DNA from: Fragum whitleyi
Lineage: Eukaryota > Mollusca > Bivalvia > Cardiida > Cardiidae
Direction: 5' to 3'
Assembly: GCA_948146395.1 (NCBI GenBank)
Contig: OX411559.1
Span: forward strand, 624,001 to 688,000
Length of the DNA: 64,000 nucleotides
Shown: positions 11,110-21,832 of the stretch, one piece after another
Layout of the letters: every line of letters starts with the position of its first letter
Position numbering within the stretch: position 1 is the first letter of the stretch
Notes under the pieces: generated by a model
The model's database searches: none
Told to the model about the DNA's origin: nothing
Seen by the model: only the letters and a program-made list of their open reading frames with translations
Translations under genes and position numbers: made by a program

Positions 11110-11733
11110 GAAATAGATAAATCATTTATTAAACAATACGATCTGGATTTTAGTCAACTTGCACCAGGAGTTTTAGAACAGAAAGGTAGCAGAACTTGTA
11201 TCACTATGAGGTCGATGTTGTTGTTGTAGGCGTTTGTTGGCAAGATAACTAAATCTGGTCTATATATCTCTGAAACTCAAAAACTAGAAAGTATTCTTTT
11301 TCAGTAAGTGATCGTAGACTTCATTTGTCAAAAACCTATTATATGAATCCTTCATATATGTCATATTGGAATTGGGCTTTCACTCAGGTGACATATGATT
11401 GATGAATATATATACTATTGTCGCGGAACAAGTTCAAAAGTAGTTACCACAAATACCAATATAAAGATTTTAGCGTCGGAACCAATTGACATTTAAAGTT
11501 TCATTAAACATCTGTCAAAATAGCAATCGTCATACGTCGTTTCTATGGAAAATATTGCAATTGTTTTATCTAAGAATTGTTAAAATCATAAGCTATGGGT
11601 TGATATGGGACACGTTGTTTACTTTCATTTGAAACAGCAAATGACTAGTCGTCAATGATCGGGATTTGCTATTTAGGAACCCGTCACGAGTAAAGTAATC
11701 ATTTTGTGAGCAATGTGACGACATTGGTAAGCC
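11110..11733. repeat. Duplicated backbone, block A segment 3 (empty MITE site)
   Basis: Matches 30,270-31,260 with the MITE at 30,689-31,130 removed: GTAGACTTCATTTGTCAAAA, CATTAAACATCTGTCAAAA, GTTTTATCTAAGAATTGT and GGTTGATATGGGACA all recur in order. At 11,573-11,590 this copy reads AAGAATTGTTAAAATCATAA, where block B reads AAGAATTGTTA, the MITE, then TAAAAGCATAA. Block A is therefore the unoccupied allele-like site with a single TA. Confidence 0.85.
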
Positions 11734-11773
11734 TATGGTTAAAATCATCGTGAAATTCCCTTCAAAAACATTC
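11734..11773 (-). mobile_element. Left part of a MITE split by the 15.2-kb fold-back element
   Basis: GGTTAAAATCATCGTGAAAT followed by TCCCTTCAAAAACATTC is a diverged MITE left end; the family reads CAGTTAGTAACATCGTGAAA ... ATCAAAACCATTC in this orientation. The continuation CTAATCGGTCAATCAGCGCT is found 15.2 kb away at 26,964. Confidence 0.75.
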
Positions 11774-14700
11774 AACTGGTTTTATGATAGAAAAGGATTT
11801 CTTACGAATAATCCGTTTTTTTCCAATCACTTTTGTGGAAAAATGATGGCAAAATTTAGCAAAATTCGAATGCACAAAATTTGCTTTTCTTTAGATTTTA
11901 GTCTTTATTTCCCAAAACAAGCATGTAAATTTACACACTTTACTAATGGGTATAAAATAAAAAAAATCATCTCCAATACATTTTCAAGATTTTTGTCCAA
12001 ACTGTGTAACTTTACGCAGTTACCAGAAAACAATCTCCTATCAAATTTCATTTCTAAAACTAGAAGATCAAATATAATTCATTTGAGCTCTAACGTGTTT
12101 CATTTTTGCTCTGAAGTGTGTAACTTTACGAACTTTGTTCATACTAGAAAAATACGCGTATGCAACCTCTTAAAAGTGCACGCTACTTGTAAATAGCACA
12201 ATGCGATCCAGTTTCGAACTTTGAATAGAAAAAAATCTAGACGGCTTGAATTACTGTGTAAAGTTACACACTTTCAAAAAGAACCGATTTCCTATCCAAA
12301 GTTCGTAACTACACGCAGTTTCTGAAAAATGACAAAGAAATTTCTATTTCTTTTTTTTATTAACATCGCGTAAAGTTACGTGCTTTTGAAGGAGGTGTAT
12401 AACAATTTCAAGAAAGCAGCTTCTCTATAGTGTGTTACTTTATGATGATAGAAAAAAATGAAATTCATTTCAAATAACATACATTTTTCGTAAAGTGCGT
12501 AACTTTACGCAGTTATTAACAATTTGGAATTAAATCAAGGCAGCTTGAATATTCCCTTTCTTGTAAGTGTGTAACTTTACACAGTAATTGAAATTTTGAA
12601 AACAATCAAAACATCTAGGTCAGCTTTAATAAAATGATGGAGACAATCTGGACACTGAATTCCCCCCTTCTAAAAAAAGTGTGTAAATTTACGCGGTTGT
12701 GTAAAATTTGGAATAAATCAAAATAACTATGTTGCCTTTACATTCAGTGATGACAACTGCGTAAAGTTACGCACTTTGGAGAGAGAAAATCTAGACAGTT
12801 TGAATTTTCTGTTCTTAAAAGTATGTAAACTTTATGAACTTTAGATGAAGATAAACAAGCGAGTCTAAATTTTTTTCTCTCAAAAGTGTGTAAATTTACG
12901 CGGTTATGGAACATTTGAATTGTATTCAGTGAAAAGTGCGAGAAGCTATGAACTTTGGATTGAAAAAAATCTAGACAGCTGAATTTTTTTCCTTTTTAAA
13001 AATGTGTGTAATTTTACACGGTTATTAGTAATTTAGAATTATTACCATCACCAAATACATTTTTTAAACGTGCGTAACGAATGAACAATTTGAAACTAAA
13101 CAAAATGATTTAACTTCACATCCACTGTGAAGTGCGTAAAATTACGAACTTTAGACAAAGTTAATCTAGACAGTCTGAGTTCTTTGTGTAGGGTGTACTT
13201 TAATGCGGATTGGAGAAATCTTGAGGCTAACCTTTATACACATGTACTATAAAATAATTGAAAAGAGCGTTATGAATCGATCATTGAAGAGAAAAATTTT
13301 AGACAGAATCTTCTGCCTTCAAATTGTGTTATCTTAGTGGTTATTGAAAATTGGAAATTAGCCAAAAAATGTGTTGACTCTACATCCACTTTAAGTGTGT
13401 AAACCTAGGTATTTTGGAGAGATTAAAATCTAGACATTTTAATTTTCTCCTCTAAAAACTTTGTACTGTTTACACGATTAAGGAAAATTTGAAATTAATA
13501 TAAAAAACAATGTTAACTTAAGACCCAGTTACAAGTGCGTAAAGTTACGAACTTAAGACGAAGATAAACTAGTGAGTATGATTTTTCTCTCTAAAAAGTG
13601 TGTAACTTTACGCGGTTATGGAACATTTGAAATTAATCAAAATACTGAGTTGTGTTGACTCTACTACATCCAGTGTCAAGTGCGTAAAGTTACGAACTTT
13701 GCAGAGAAAAAACACTAGACAATGTGAATTTTCTCCTTTAAAAGTATGTTACTTCACGTGGTTATCACATCTTTGAAATTAATAAAAAATAAATAAATAT
13801 TCATCTCACATCCAATGACAATTGCGCAAAGTTACGAACTTTTAAGAAAATATCTAGACTTTTTTAAATATTCTCCCGTAAAAATTTAACCGTTATTTAA
13901 ATTGCAAAATAAATCAAAATGTCTATGTCTCGATTACATCCTATAACAAGTGAAAAATGCGTGAAGTTACGATATTCCGAAAGAAAAAACTACAGACTGG
14001 ATTTTCTCTCTTGCACTTCACGCGGCTATCGAATTTATTTTGGAAATATCATGGCTTGACTTATCATTTCAACCAAGATGTAATGAACAAGATTCTGATT
14101 GGTAGAATATTTAGTTTCATATTCCAGTGGCTACAAAAAAACAGGTCCGATTCCTTACAGATCTATAAGAAATCTGTCCCATTTGGTGAAAAGGCTTTTA
14201 GGCATTTTGTTTTCAAGATATGATTTTGGATTTTGACCCTAGTTCAATCAAAGGTCTTGAAGAGCTTAATCATTTTTTCTGCAATTAATAGTAAAAGTAA
14301 TCAATATTTAGGAGACTGTACTTATAGATTGTAGGAAAGAAAGTAACAGGAAAAAAAGTAACGGAAAAAAAGTAACAGGAAAAAAAGAAACAGGAAAAAA
14401 AGTAACAGTTTTGCATAAAAGTAACACTATACAACTTAGTTATGGCATTAGTAAAAAGGACATTTTGAATAAAAAATATTTATTTTAACTAGAAATATGA
14501 ACTTTGATAATTTAATATGTTGTGGGTTTCATTATGGTAAAAGAATTTAACACCTGTTCAGGTGTCATTATTTGTTATACTTGTCAAGATTTTTTAGTTT
14601 TTATGTTAGGTGTGAACTTTTACACTATTATCCAATTAACAAAGTAATGCTTTTTGCTTATTGTAAAATGTAAATTTTATTGAAGCTTCAGATATTTCTA

Positions 14701-15500
14701 TCTCAGTTGATTTTTTTTCATATTCAGTATGAAAAGTTCTTTCTTAGTACCTGACCTGTTAGTATTTCACAAAAAAAAAAAATCCGTAGAACAAAATAAC
14801 CCTAATGAATATTTCTCAATGACAACCACACCACCACCAACAACAACAAAAAAAACCACCCCGTTTTTATCAAGCTTTTCTCTTTTCCACATTTTTTCAA
14901 TATAAAAGAATTGAACTTTAAGATAGTTTTCCTTCAAATACATTAATGTCCCTAAGATCAATGAAATGCCATTTATATAAATGATTTTTTTTATTTTAAA
15001 GAAGGTTTACAACATCCAAGGATCCTCTAAATTCAATTAAATTTCATTAATTAAAAGTCAAAATTCATTTTTAAGTTTATATAATGTTAAGTGAATATTG
15101 TAAAATACAAAAATACAATAAACAAGAATGAAATATAAGAAAATTTGATCTAATTTGAAAAAAATGTTACTTTCTTTCCTGATACTTTTTTTCCTAGCTG
15201 AAATTGTTACTTTTTTTCCGTTACTTTTTTTCCTGTTACTTTCCTTCCGTTTACCGTACTTATACTAGCATTTATTTCTAACAACAATTGCTTCATTTAA
15301 AACTATAATTGTTACCTAGAAACAGCTTTCTACTTGCTTTTATTCCCAATATGAATATCCACCACACAATACGCATTAAATTTGTGTATTTTTTCGCAAA
15401 CAACAAGCGGCACGTCAGTCACGTGACAAGACCGGGTAGATCAAAAGACGCGAATTTTGTTGATTACCCTTTGCGCATATTCAAAGCCGAATTTTCAATT
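11774..15500 (+). repeat. Left arm of the fold-back element
   Basis: From 11,900 to 14,000 the arm is an irregular array of 60-100 bp units carrying GTGTGTAACTTTACGCAG or its mirror GTGCGTAAAGTTACGAAC. At least fifteen cores are legible by eye, e.g. near 12,118, 12,257, 12,367, 12,498, 12,566, 12,680, 12,757, 12,880, 13,530 and 13,600. Inner parts (14,090-14,220 and 15,310-15,500) pair with 23,590-23,760 and 22,965-23,120, e.g. CACGTGACAAGACCGGGTAG against CTACCCGGTCATGTCACGTG. The open frame at 11,735-12,196 is an accident of the array. Confidence 0.8.
14327..15255. mobile_element. 929-bp TIR element with 9-bp target duplication
   Basis: GTACTTATA occurs at 14,318-14,326 and again at 15,256-15,264. 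Between them the ends are inverted copies of GGAAAGAAAGTAACAGGAAA followed by repeated GTAACGGAAAAAAA units; the right end reads GTTACTTTTTTTCCTGTTAC and CTTTCCTTCCG. The TIRs are about 60-95 bp. The interior is AT-rich and non-coding. A 9-bp duplication and long TIRs are typical of Mutator-like elements, so this is probably a non-autonomous MULE. It lies in the left arm only, so it inserted after the arms formed. Confidence 0.8.
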
Positions 15501-17713
15501 TGATAGAACTAACTTTTAGAATAACGCATAATGCATTTTTCATTTTCTTCACGCCGAGTAACCTTTACTTAATCAATACTTGTAGGTCGATCCTACCAAA
15601 ATAGCAATAAATAATACATCTATAATCAGGTAGAATCATTCAAAGAACGTATTTGTTTATGAACCAAGATTTCATGCGTGTTAAAGGTTGTGATTGTTGC
15701 AAATTACACAATATATTCGGTTTTGCGCCGAATTGAGACGGTCACTGGACAGATCCTTTACTCCAAGTTATACATAGCCTTTTCTAAGCTAAACCGGCAG
15801 CCCGCTGATCAGTATCGATCCAGTCTTATTGATAACATTTTCAAAGCGATTGAAAACTTAAATGATGGGATTTGAAGTAAGCTTGGTATCTTTATTTGGC
15901 TGTTTTTTTTGTGTGTGTGTTTTTTTTCAACAACCGCTTGCGGCTGCGATATGAATGAAAGATTGTTAGAAGCGGAGTTAAACCAAATAAAAAGAAAACA
16001 AACAAATTCAACAAAGCTTTCTAATAGTTGTATTATGAAAAGAATAATTCTTATACTCGCCCTGAATTTCGAGATTATTTCAAAAGCTTTTTTAGGAAAA
16101 GGCCTAATGAAAGAAAGTCGAAAATAGCTTATATCATTAGATAAAGACGCTGCCTAGTTTTTGGTGTTAATCAAGCGGGGTCCGGAAAAGGTGTCATTTT
16201 GATTCTTTATCACTTGTTAACACGACAAAAACGCGTGCTTATTGCAAAAATATATATGTCTTAATTATGATTAATTCTTAAGTCCAGAGAATTTCAGTAA
16301 ATAAAAAAACTGACGTTTACTTTTCCCTTTATCGTTTATTGTGTTGTCACTTTTTCAAAGTTCTAAAATAATGATAGAGAAAACATGTGCCATACTTTCA
16401 CACTTCTTAAATGCAGTGGGTACAGGGATATTAAAGTAGCAATATACTGATTTCCTTGGAAACCGATGAAATCAAAGTACTGAAAGTACTGATAAGTTGG
16501 AATGCGTTCAAGAGACGGTGACCTCAAACCACTTTAGAAGCGTACGCCTCCCGCCCACCACAGGTGATCATATAATACGCATCGTCTTTAGACGGGCGAA
16601 TATAAATCAATGTATTTCGCTAAAACCCCTGAATCTCCATACAGGCCTGAATCTGATGAAAGAAAATTTGACAAAAAGGAAGGAAATGATATGGATAAAG
16701 CGGCTTTAGCAGGTGATTAGCTTCACAGGCCTTAGATTTGGTTGATATCCATGTTTTAGGTTCTGAGAAAATGATTTTGAGAGTGCCCACTATATAGCAT
16801 ACAGGGAAATGACCTCCGCCCATAAAGGACATATTTTCATCTAATCACAATATTTTTTGTAATCTGGTAAAGAGTCACCAAAGGATAACCATAAAGGTCG
16901 ATATCCATCTTTTAGGTTTTCGAGAAAATGATTAAGTTTAAATTATTTTACATATAGAGATATAACATGTGCCTATAAAAGACATATTTTTCATCTAATA
17001 ACAATATTTATTGTAGTTTGATAAAGGATTACTTAAGTATGCCAAGAAAATATAATATATACAATAGTAAACCAAGAAAATATATTGGTTTTTACTTTTA
17101 ATCAATGCACACGCAGATGATATGATAACCATGCGCGAACCAAGGAGAAAAGAGCATAATTGCCCATGAGTAGTGTAGGTATTCCGGTGGGAGTAGAGAC
17201 TGGACCTGAAGGCAAAACACGTTGGGTTGGTAAACTCGTTCAGATATTTTATAAAAGGCTGTTTTAACTTGTGATAATCTTCAATGATATTCAAAGGATT
17301 GCGCACGTGCGTATTTTTGCACAAGTAAAATATCGCAGCTAAAGGTTAAGTATGCTAGTTATATATTATATTATTAATTGAATTAGATCTATTGTTTTGG
17401 GATAATTTTTTTTTTTATTTGTATGAGTTCAAAATAACAACGACATGCATATACATTTAAAGAAAATCGTGCCGAGATGGCTATATCCCCTATATTTTCC
17501 GTCCATGTTCGAAACGAAAAAACAAGGAATGGGATTTGGGGAATATGATACAAAAATACCCGTAACCGAAACAAACTATTTATATTACCCAACAACAATG
17601 TTTGAGATATAGACGAGAGGTGTAAATTGCCGGGGCATTTGAGAACATTAGTCGTCTGGTTATGGGTTAAATTTTATTTCTTATCAAGGTTAGTAGGTCA
17701 ATTGGTGCGCGTT
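15500..17713. other. Centre of the fold-back element, left part
   Basis: No protein family is recognised. Open frames at 15,678-15,875 and 15,909-16,127 on the plus strand, and 16,995-17,324 on the minus strand (109 codons, the longest in the element), have no motif I can name. AT-rich stretches separate a tandem repeat at 16,740-17,035 from the mariner-like end at 17,716. Confidence 0.5.
16740..17035. repeat. Two-unit tandem repeat of ~140-155 bp
   Basis: Unit 1 starts GGTTGATATCCATGTTTTAG and unit 2 (from 16,897) GGTCGATATCCATCTTTTAG. Both continue with GAGAAAATGATT, a middle ATA-rich part, AAAGGACATATTTT/AAAAGACATATTTT and TCATCTAATCACAATATT. No coding sense. Confidence 0.75.
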
Positions 17714-17814
17714 TACAAGGATTGTTCGGAAAGTTCGTAGACATCGTCTAGTACATAAAAAACAGTATATCTAGCGTTTTTAAATCGGGTTACCGATTTA
17801 TATAAACCGTTTTC

Positions 17815-18443
17815 CAGCAATCGCACCAGTTGGACACATTACATTTTTACCTTATCCGCTGAGCAATGTGTACGAGCCAAACTATGTGTTTTCAAACACC
17901 GAAGAAACGGCCTTTTCAGTTACAATCTACAAACTTTTTTATATCTTATTTACTTTTGCGACAAATAAAGAAGAGTACAAAATTTCATGTAATTTTTGCT
18001 TTTAGTAATTACCAGTTAGTATTTTCAGTGTTTATAACATGATTTTCGGCTGAGGAAAGGAGTTGAAACGTACAATAGGTTAACTGTATAATAAATTTGT
18101 AGCAGTTATAATATTACTGCTCTGTTTTTTTATCGAACGGTCATTTACCAGTTGTAGGACTGACAACCAATCAAGTACGTTATGATTATCACGTGGTCAA
18201 AACCCACGCTTACAGATGCTAGACACTTACATTTTGCGTGTTATCCACTGAGCTATTTGTTCAAGACAAACAACGCAGAAACGGCCTTGTCAGCTACAAT
18301 ATACATTTTTTTATCTCTTTCACTTTTGCGACAAAAAGGAAGAGGCTTATACTTAATTTGATGTAATTTTCGTTTTTAGTACTTACCAATTAGTATTTTC
18401 AGCGTTTTTTACAAGCTTTTCGTTGAGGAAAGGAAATTGAAAT
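17815..18443 (-). mobile_element. Dimeric tRNA-related SINE-like repeat
   Basis: Two units of about 260 bp, near 17,815-18,075 and 18,190-18,443, share GAAACGGCCTTGTCAGCTAC, CTTTTGCGACAAA, GTAATTTT.GTTTTTAGTA and GAGGAAAGGA. On the minus strand, unit 2 reads GAACAAATAGCTCAGTGGAT followed later by GTGGGTTTTGACCACG, close to an A box and a weak B box. This suggests a tRNA-derived head, but the B box is poor. Confidence 0.5.
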
Positions 18444-18738
18444 TATCTTTGTGCTGTTCTAATTTGATGTTCTAAAAACTGTTTAATGTGATCAATGTCT
18501 ATCCCTGCGGAGGGGATACATTGTGAATAAGGGAAAACAACTTCTTATATTTCATAAAAGAACAACAACAACAATAATTCCATACCCTCCTTCCTCTCCG
18601 TTTTCCTTCGTCTCGAGTTCTTTCTTCATTTGTCGTCTGTTGGAATCGTCTGCTTCTATAGATTACATGGTTTAATCCTAGTCTATTTTTAGCACAGATT
18701 TCTTTGCCATTGCGTTGATTTTGATCGGTTTATTAGAG

Positions 18739-18830
18739 TTTACGCCGTTTTCGACTGAAGTTGTCATATTCAGCGGCTGGAGCACCTAACCATAGATTCC
18801 TATTGATTCTTATACCGGCATTGTTAACTG
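18739..18830 (-). mobile_element. SINE fragment
   Basis: TTTACGCCGTTTTCGACTGA, then GGCTGGAGCACCTAACCATA and GATTCC match the tail-proximal body of the SINE at 59.8 kb (TTTACGCCGCTTTCAAC...GGAGCACCTAACAATGG). Head and tail are missing. A tRNA-like CGTATAGCGCAGTTGGTAGC at 19,072 may be another fragment. Confidence 0.55.
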
Positions 18831-21228
18831 GATAAAATCGTTCCCCATTGAGTTCTAACTTTAAGCTCTCTGCGCGAAAAAGGGCTTTTCCAGTCCACTG
18901 GACCAAAATCTAAATAATTTTGTTGAAATTACATGTGCAAATTTGCCTTCTCCACTGTTACTGTGCCTATACACTGCAGAGACATGACCGGGATTTACCA
19001 TTATCTGCCTCTATATAAATGCTTCCCTCAGGCATCAAATTGATGCCGGTTCTACCCCTTGACGTCTGACCGTATAGCGCAGTTGGTAGCATGTTGAATA
19101 ATCAATCTTAGTTGAACTGGGTCCGGTCCCAAGTTGAATGGAAACGTTTTGTGACATATCTCTCAAGTTGAGTGGATATAATTATGTAAACTCAAGTTGG
19201 ATGAGCTGGCGATGTTCTCGAAAAGATGGAGTGTTAAGACAAAAAACTTACAAATTGGGCAAAATTTTACCAACTTTTATGGTCCAAATCTGAGCCCTTT
19301 GATTGACGAACTATTACACTATCCCAGCCTCTCAATGATGCCCGATTTACAGTGCTGACAGCACTTTGATTTTAACATTGCACGTTAATATTCAATTTTA
19401 TTCAAAGAACCATTTTGCAAATTTTCAAGAAGATTCTCTAGTAAACAATGAAATTATATGGAATTTTGTAAAGGCATATTAGTTGTCGCGGAGCACAAAA
19501 GGACGTTACGCACAATCTGGCGTCGACGTAAAACTACGGCTACTTTTAGTCGAATCTATTAATGCACGAATTACAGTTATTTTCGACGTTTTGCCTCAAT
19601 TTCAACCTACCCGTTGTACAATGTCATGATTGAAAAAGAGCAAGCCTTGTCCTTTTTAGAAAAAAATGTGCATTGCTTGTAACCAATGAAAAAAAAGATG
19701 AACATTAAATTTTGCCCCTTTGTTTTTCAACTTAATACATTAATCTAAGATCAAAGAAATTCAACTGAATTTAAATATGCCACCAATTAATTAATAATAA
19801 ATGTTTCAAACAATGCTGGTTGGTTGCTGAGGCCAATCAAGGTCATGTGTATCCTGGATAACAGTAGTCTTGTAATGTTTGTTTTCATGAAAGCCATACC
19901 AAAAACATGCGCAAAACTCATTTATTTGTATTGTTTATAATCTAAATATATATTTTTTCTTTCAAAAAAGAAAAGGTCCAGATGTACATTTCTTCGCGTT
20001 TCTCAGATTTTTAAGAAATATGCAGATTAGACGCTGCTCAGGCCGCCGCAACGTCTTACGGCGTCATTTTCTGGTAAATTTGGCGCATGGTTTGCTATGA
20101 TATTGTTCATCCATTCGAGTTTTTATGTAGCTATCATCTTGAAAATATTAAAAGATAAAACTCATAAAATAGGCACAAAAAATACATGTTAATTTTGTTA
20201 TTCTCAAACGATATAACCCTTGAAAAAGTTGTTTTCAATCGTTATCGGTAAAGGTTTATAATTTCGACGTGCTCCGTGTACCGCTAGGTGGGGCTGTTAA
20301 GGCAACTGACATATACATGTCAATAAAAATGTTGAACATTTTTCTTCGGGTATGAAGTCAGTGATATTTAGGGTAGCGATTAACATAGAATTATCAATTA
20401 AAAGGAAGTAATTGATGAGAATTTCAGACTGTCTACGAACTTTCCGGACAACCCTCGTATGTTTTTATGAGATTTTGGGCTATATAGGAACATTCCATTC
20501 GTTTGTAAACTTGACCTTTCGTAACTCATGAGTACAGATTTCATTCATAAAAGGGCACATAAAATCGTAGTAGGTCATCACTTGTGGTATGACTAATCAG
20601 AAAACGGATTTTGTTTACACGCGCGTGAGGTCAACTCTTGTCATAGGGGAGTACACGGGGAAAAAGATTTTAAGGTGCATAGAGAAATAAAAGGAGAACA
20701 GTTGCTTGATCGGGGTTTTAATACAGATACATAATCTGTAGATGTTGCGCGTTTCAAATGATGGTTTACGAAACAAAAAGGTACAAAGCATTTTGTCTAA
20801 TTTGTTGCGTCATAAGATCGTACAGAAAGAGAAACTAGACCTTTAAAAGAAGCTATAATTCTACGAAAAACAAGATGCGTCATTACCAAATAAGTAGATC
20901 ACGTGATTGGTTTGTGCTATTGTCAATAACTGACGTTTTGGACTTGACTTATCACATGATTTCCAAATATAGTAATGCAAACATGTGATACTAGTAAATT
21001 CGTACGCAACTTTTAATAAATATCATTTAAAACATAAATAAGCGTGTTAATAATATACATGAAGTGATAGTTGTAGTGATAGTTGTGTAATTGTACAACA
21101 TTATTTCTTTTTTGTGTAATTAACTATGTATATGTCAAGTAAAGATATACAAAATAGGCCGAAGTGTATTCACATCCTGTTCACGTGATATGTGTTCTCA
21201 AAAAACCCGAAATGAAATTATCTTGTGT

Positions 21229-21322
21229 TCATTTTGCGGTTTTGTTAAATCTAAGTTGGAATTGCTCCGCATTCCAACTTAAAAACCAGAATCATCCCGC
21301 CTAGTTTAGCCGCAAAAATGAA
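21229..21322. repeat. Two-step hairpin
   Basis: Outer pairing is TTCATTTTGCGG with CCGCAAAAATGAA; inner pairing is the exact TAAGTTGGAAT / ATTCCAACTTA around loop TGCTCCGC. The two pairings are separated by unpaired stretches, giving a cruciform-prone element without ORF. Confidence 0.7.
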
Positions 21323-21737
21323 TTCCATAGGAACAGTTATTTATGGGACGGCGCCTTTTATTTGTCGCCCTTTTCACAACTATGTCTCAAATCAAAATTT
21401 GGTTCACACTCACTTCTCCTAAACTCATTTCATCTCCACTATGAAAAATCTAGTTTAGACCAAATTATTCTAATTTTGAATAACCCTGTCTGACTCCTTA
21501 AAGTTTTCAAATTGAAAATAATAATAATAATAATTTAATTCAAGTTATTTCAAGATTTCAACATCCTGATTGGCTTAACAATTGAAAGGTTGATTTTATT
21601 CCTCAATAAAAACAAATTTTCGGTACACATCTTATATTATATTATCTTATCTTACATTCCGTGTGAAAACGGAATGATCATAAATTGATCTTTAGATTTT
21701 TTGCTCAATGATACTGAATTATAATACATGGAGGTAG

Positions 21738-21832
21738 TATTTGATGATTTCATGGAAGTATGAAACTAAAAACCAAATCAAATCACGCATGATTTAACTT
21801 CGCGTACTTGGGTTTTAGTTTCATATATCCAC
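21738..21832. repeat. Hairpin with TATGAAACTAAAAACC arms
   Basis: ATTTCATGGAAGTATGAAAC and TAAAAACC on the left pair with GGTTTTAGTTTCATATATCC on the right; the loop is about 35 bases. Related arm sequence recurs at 22,463 and at 23,518-23,592. Confidence 0.6.

Larger units (their letters stand above)
17716..20457. mobile_element. Mariner-type TIR pair, 2.74 kb, no transposase seen
   Basis: CAAGGATTGTTCGGAAAGTT continuing CGTAGACA on the left is mirrored by TGTCTACGAACTTTCCGGAC continuing AACCCTCG on the right, each flanked by TA. The G-G-AAAGTTCGTA ends and TA target are typical of mariner-like elements, which are normally about 1.3 kb with a DD34D transposase. This copy is twice that size and no transposase frame is legible; it instead contains a SINE-like dimer and other repeats. 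It is either an old copy filled by later insertions or a non-autonomous derivative. Confidence 0.7.

Noticed and set aside
11735..12196. 153-codon frame repeated as an 83-codon frame at 26,639-26,890 on the other strand
   Set aside because: Conservation follows from the inverted arms at DNA level. The peptide repeats CNFT-like words that come from the GTAACTTTAC motif, it lacks any domain, and the right-arm copy is broken.
11900..14000. CRISPR-like array
   Set aside because: Motifs are only about 16-20 bp, alternate in orientation, vary in sequence and spacing, and sit in transposon arms of an animal genome.
16995..17324. 109-codon minus-strand frame, the longest in the fold-back centre
   Set aside because: Partly covers the second unit of a non-coding tandem repeat; no homology or motif recognised.
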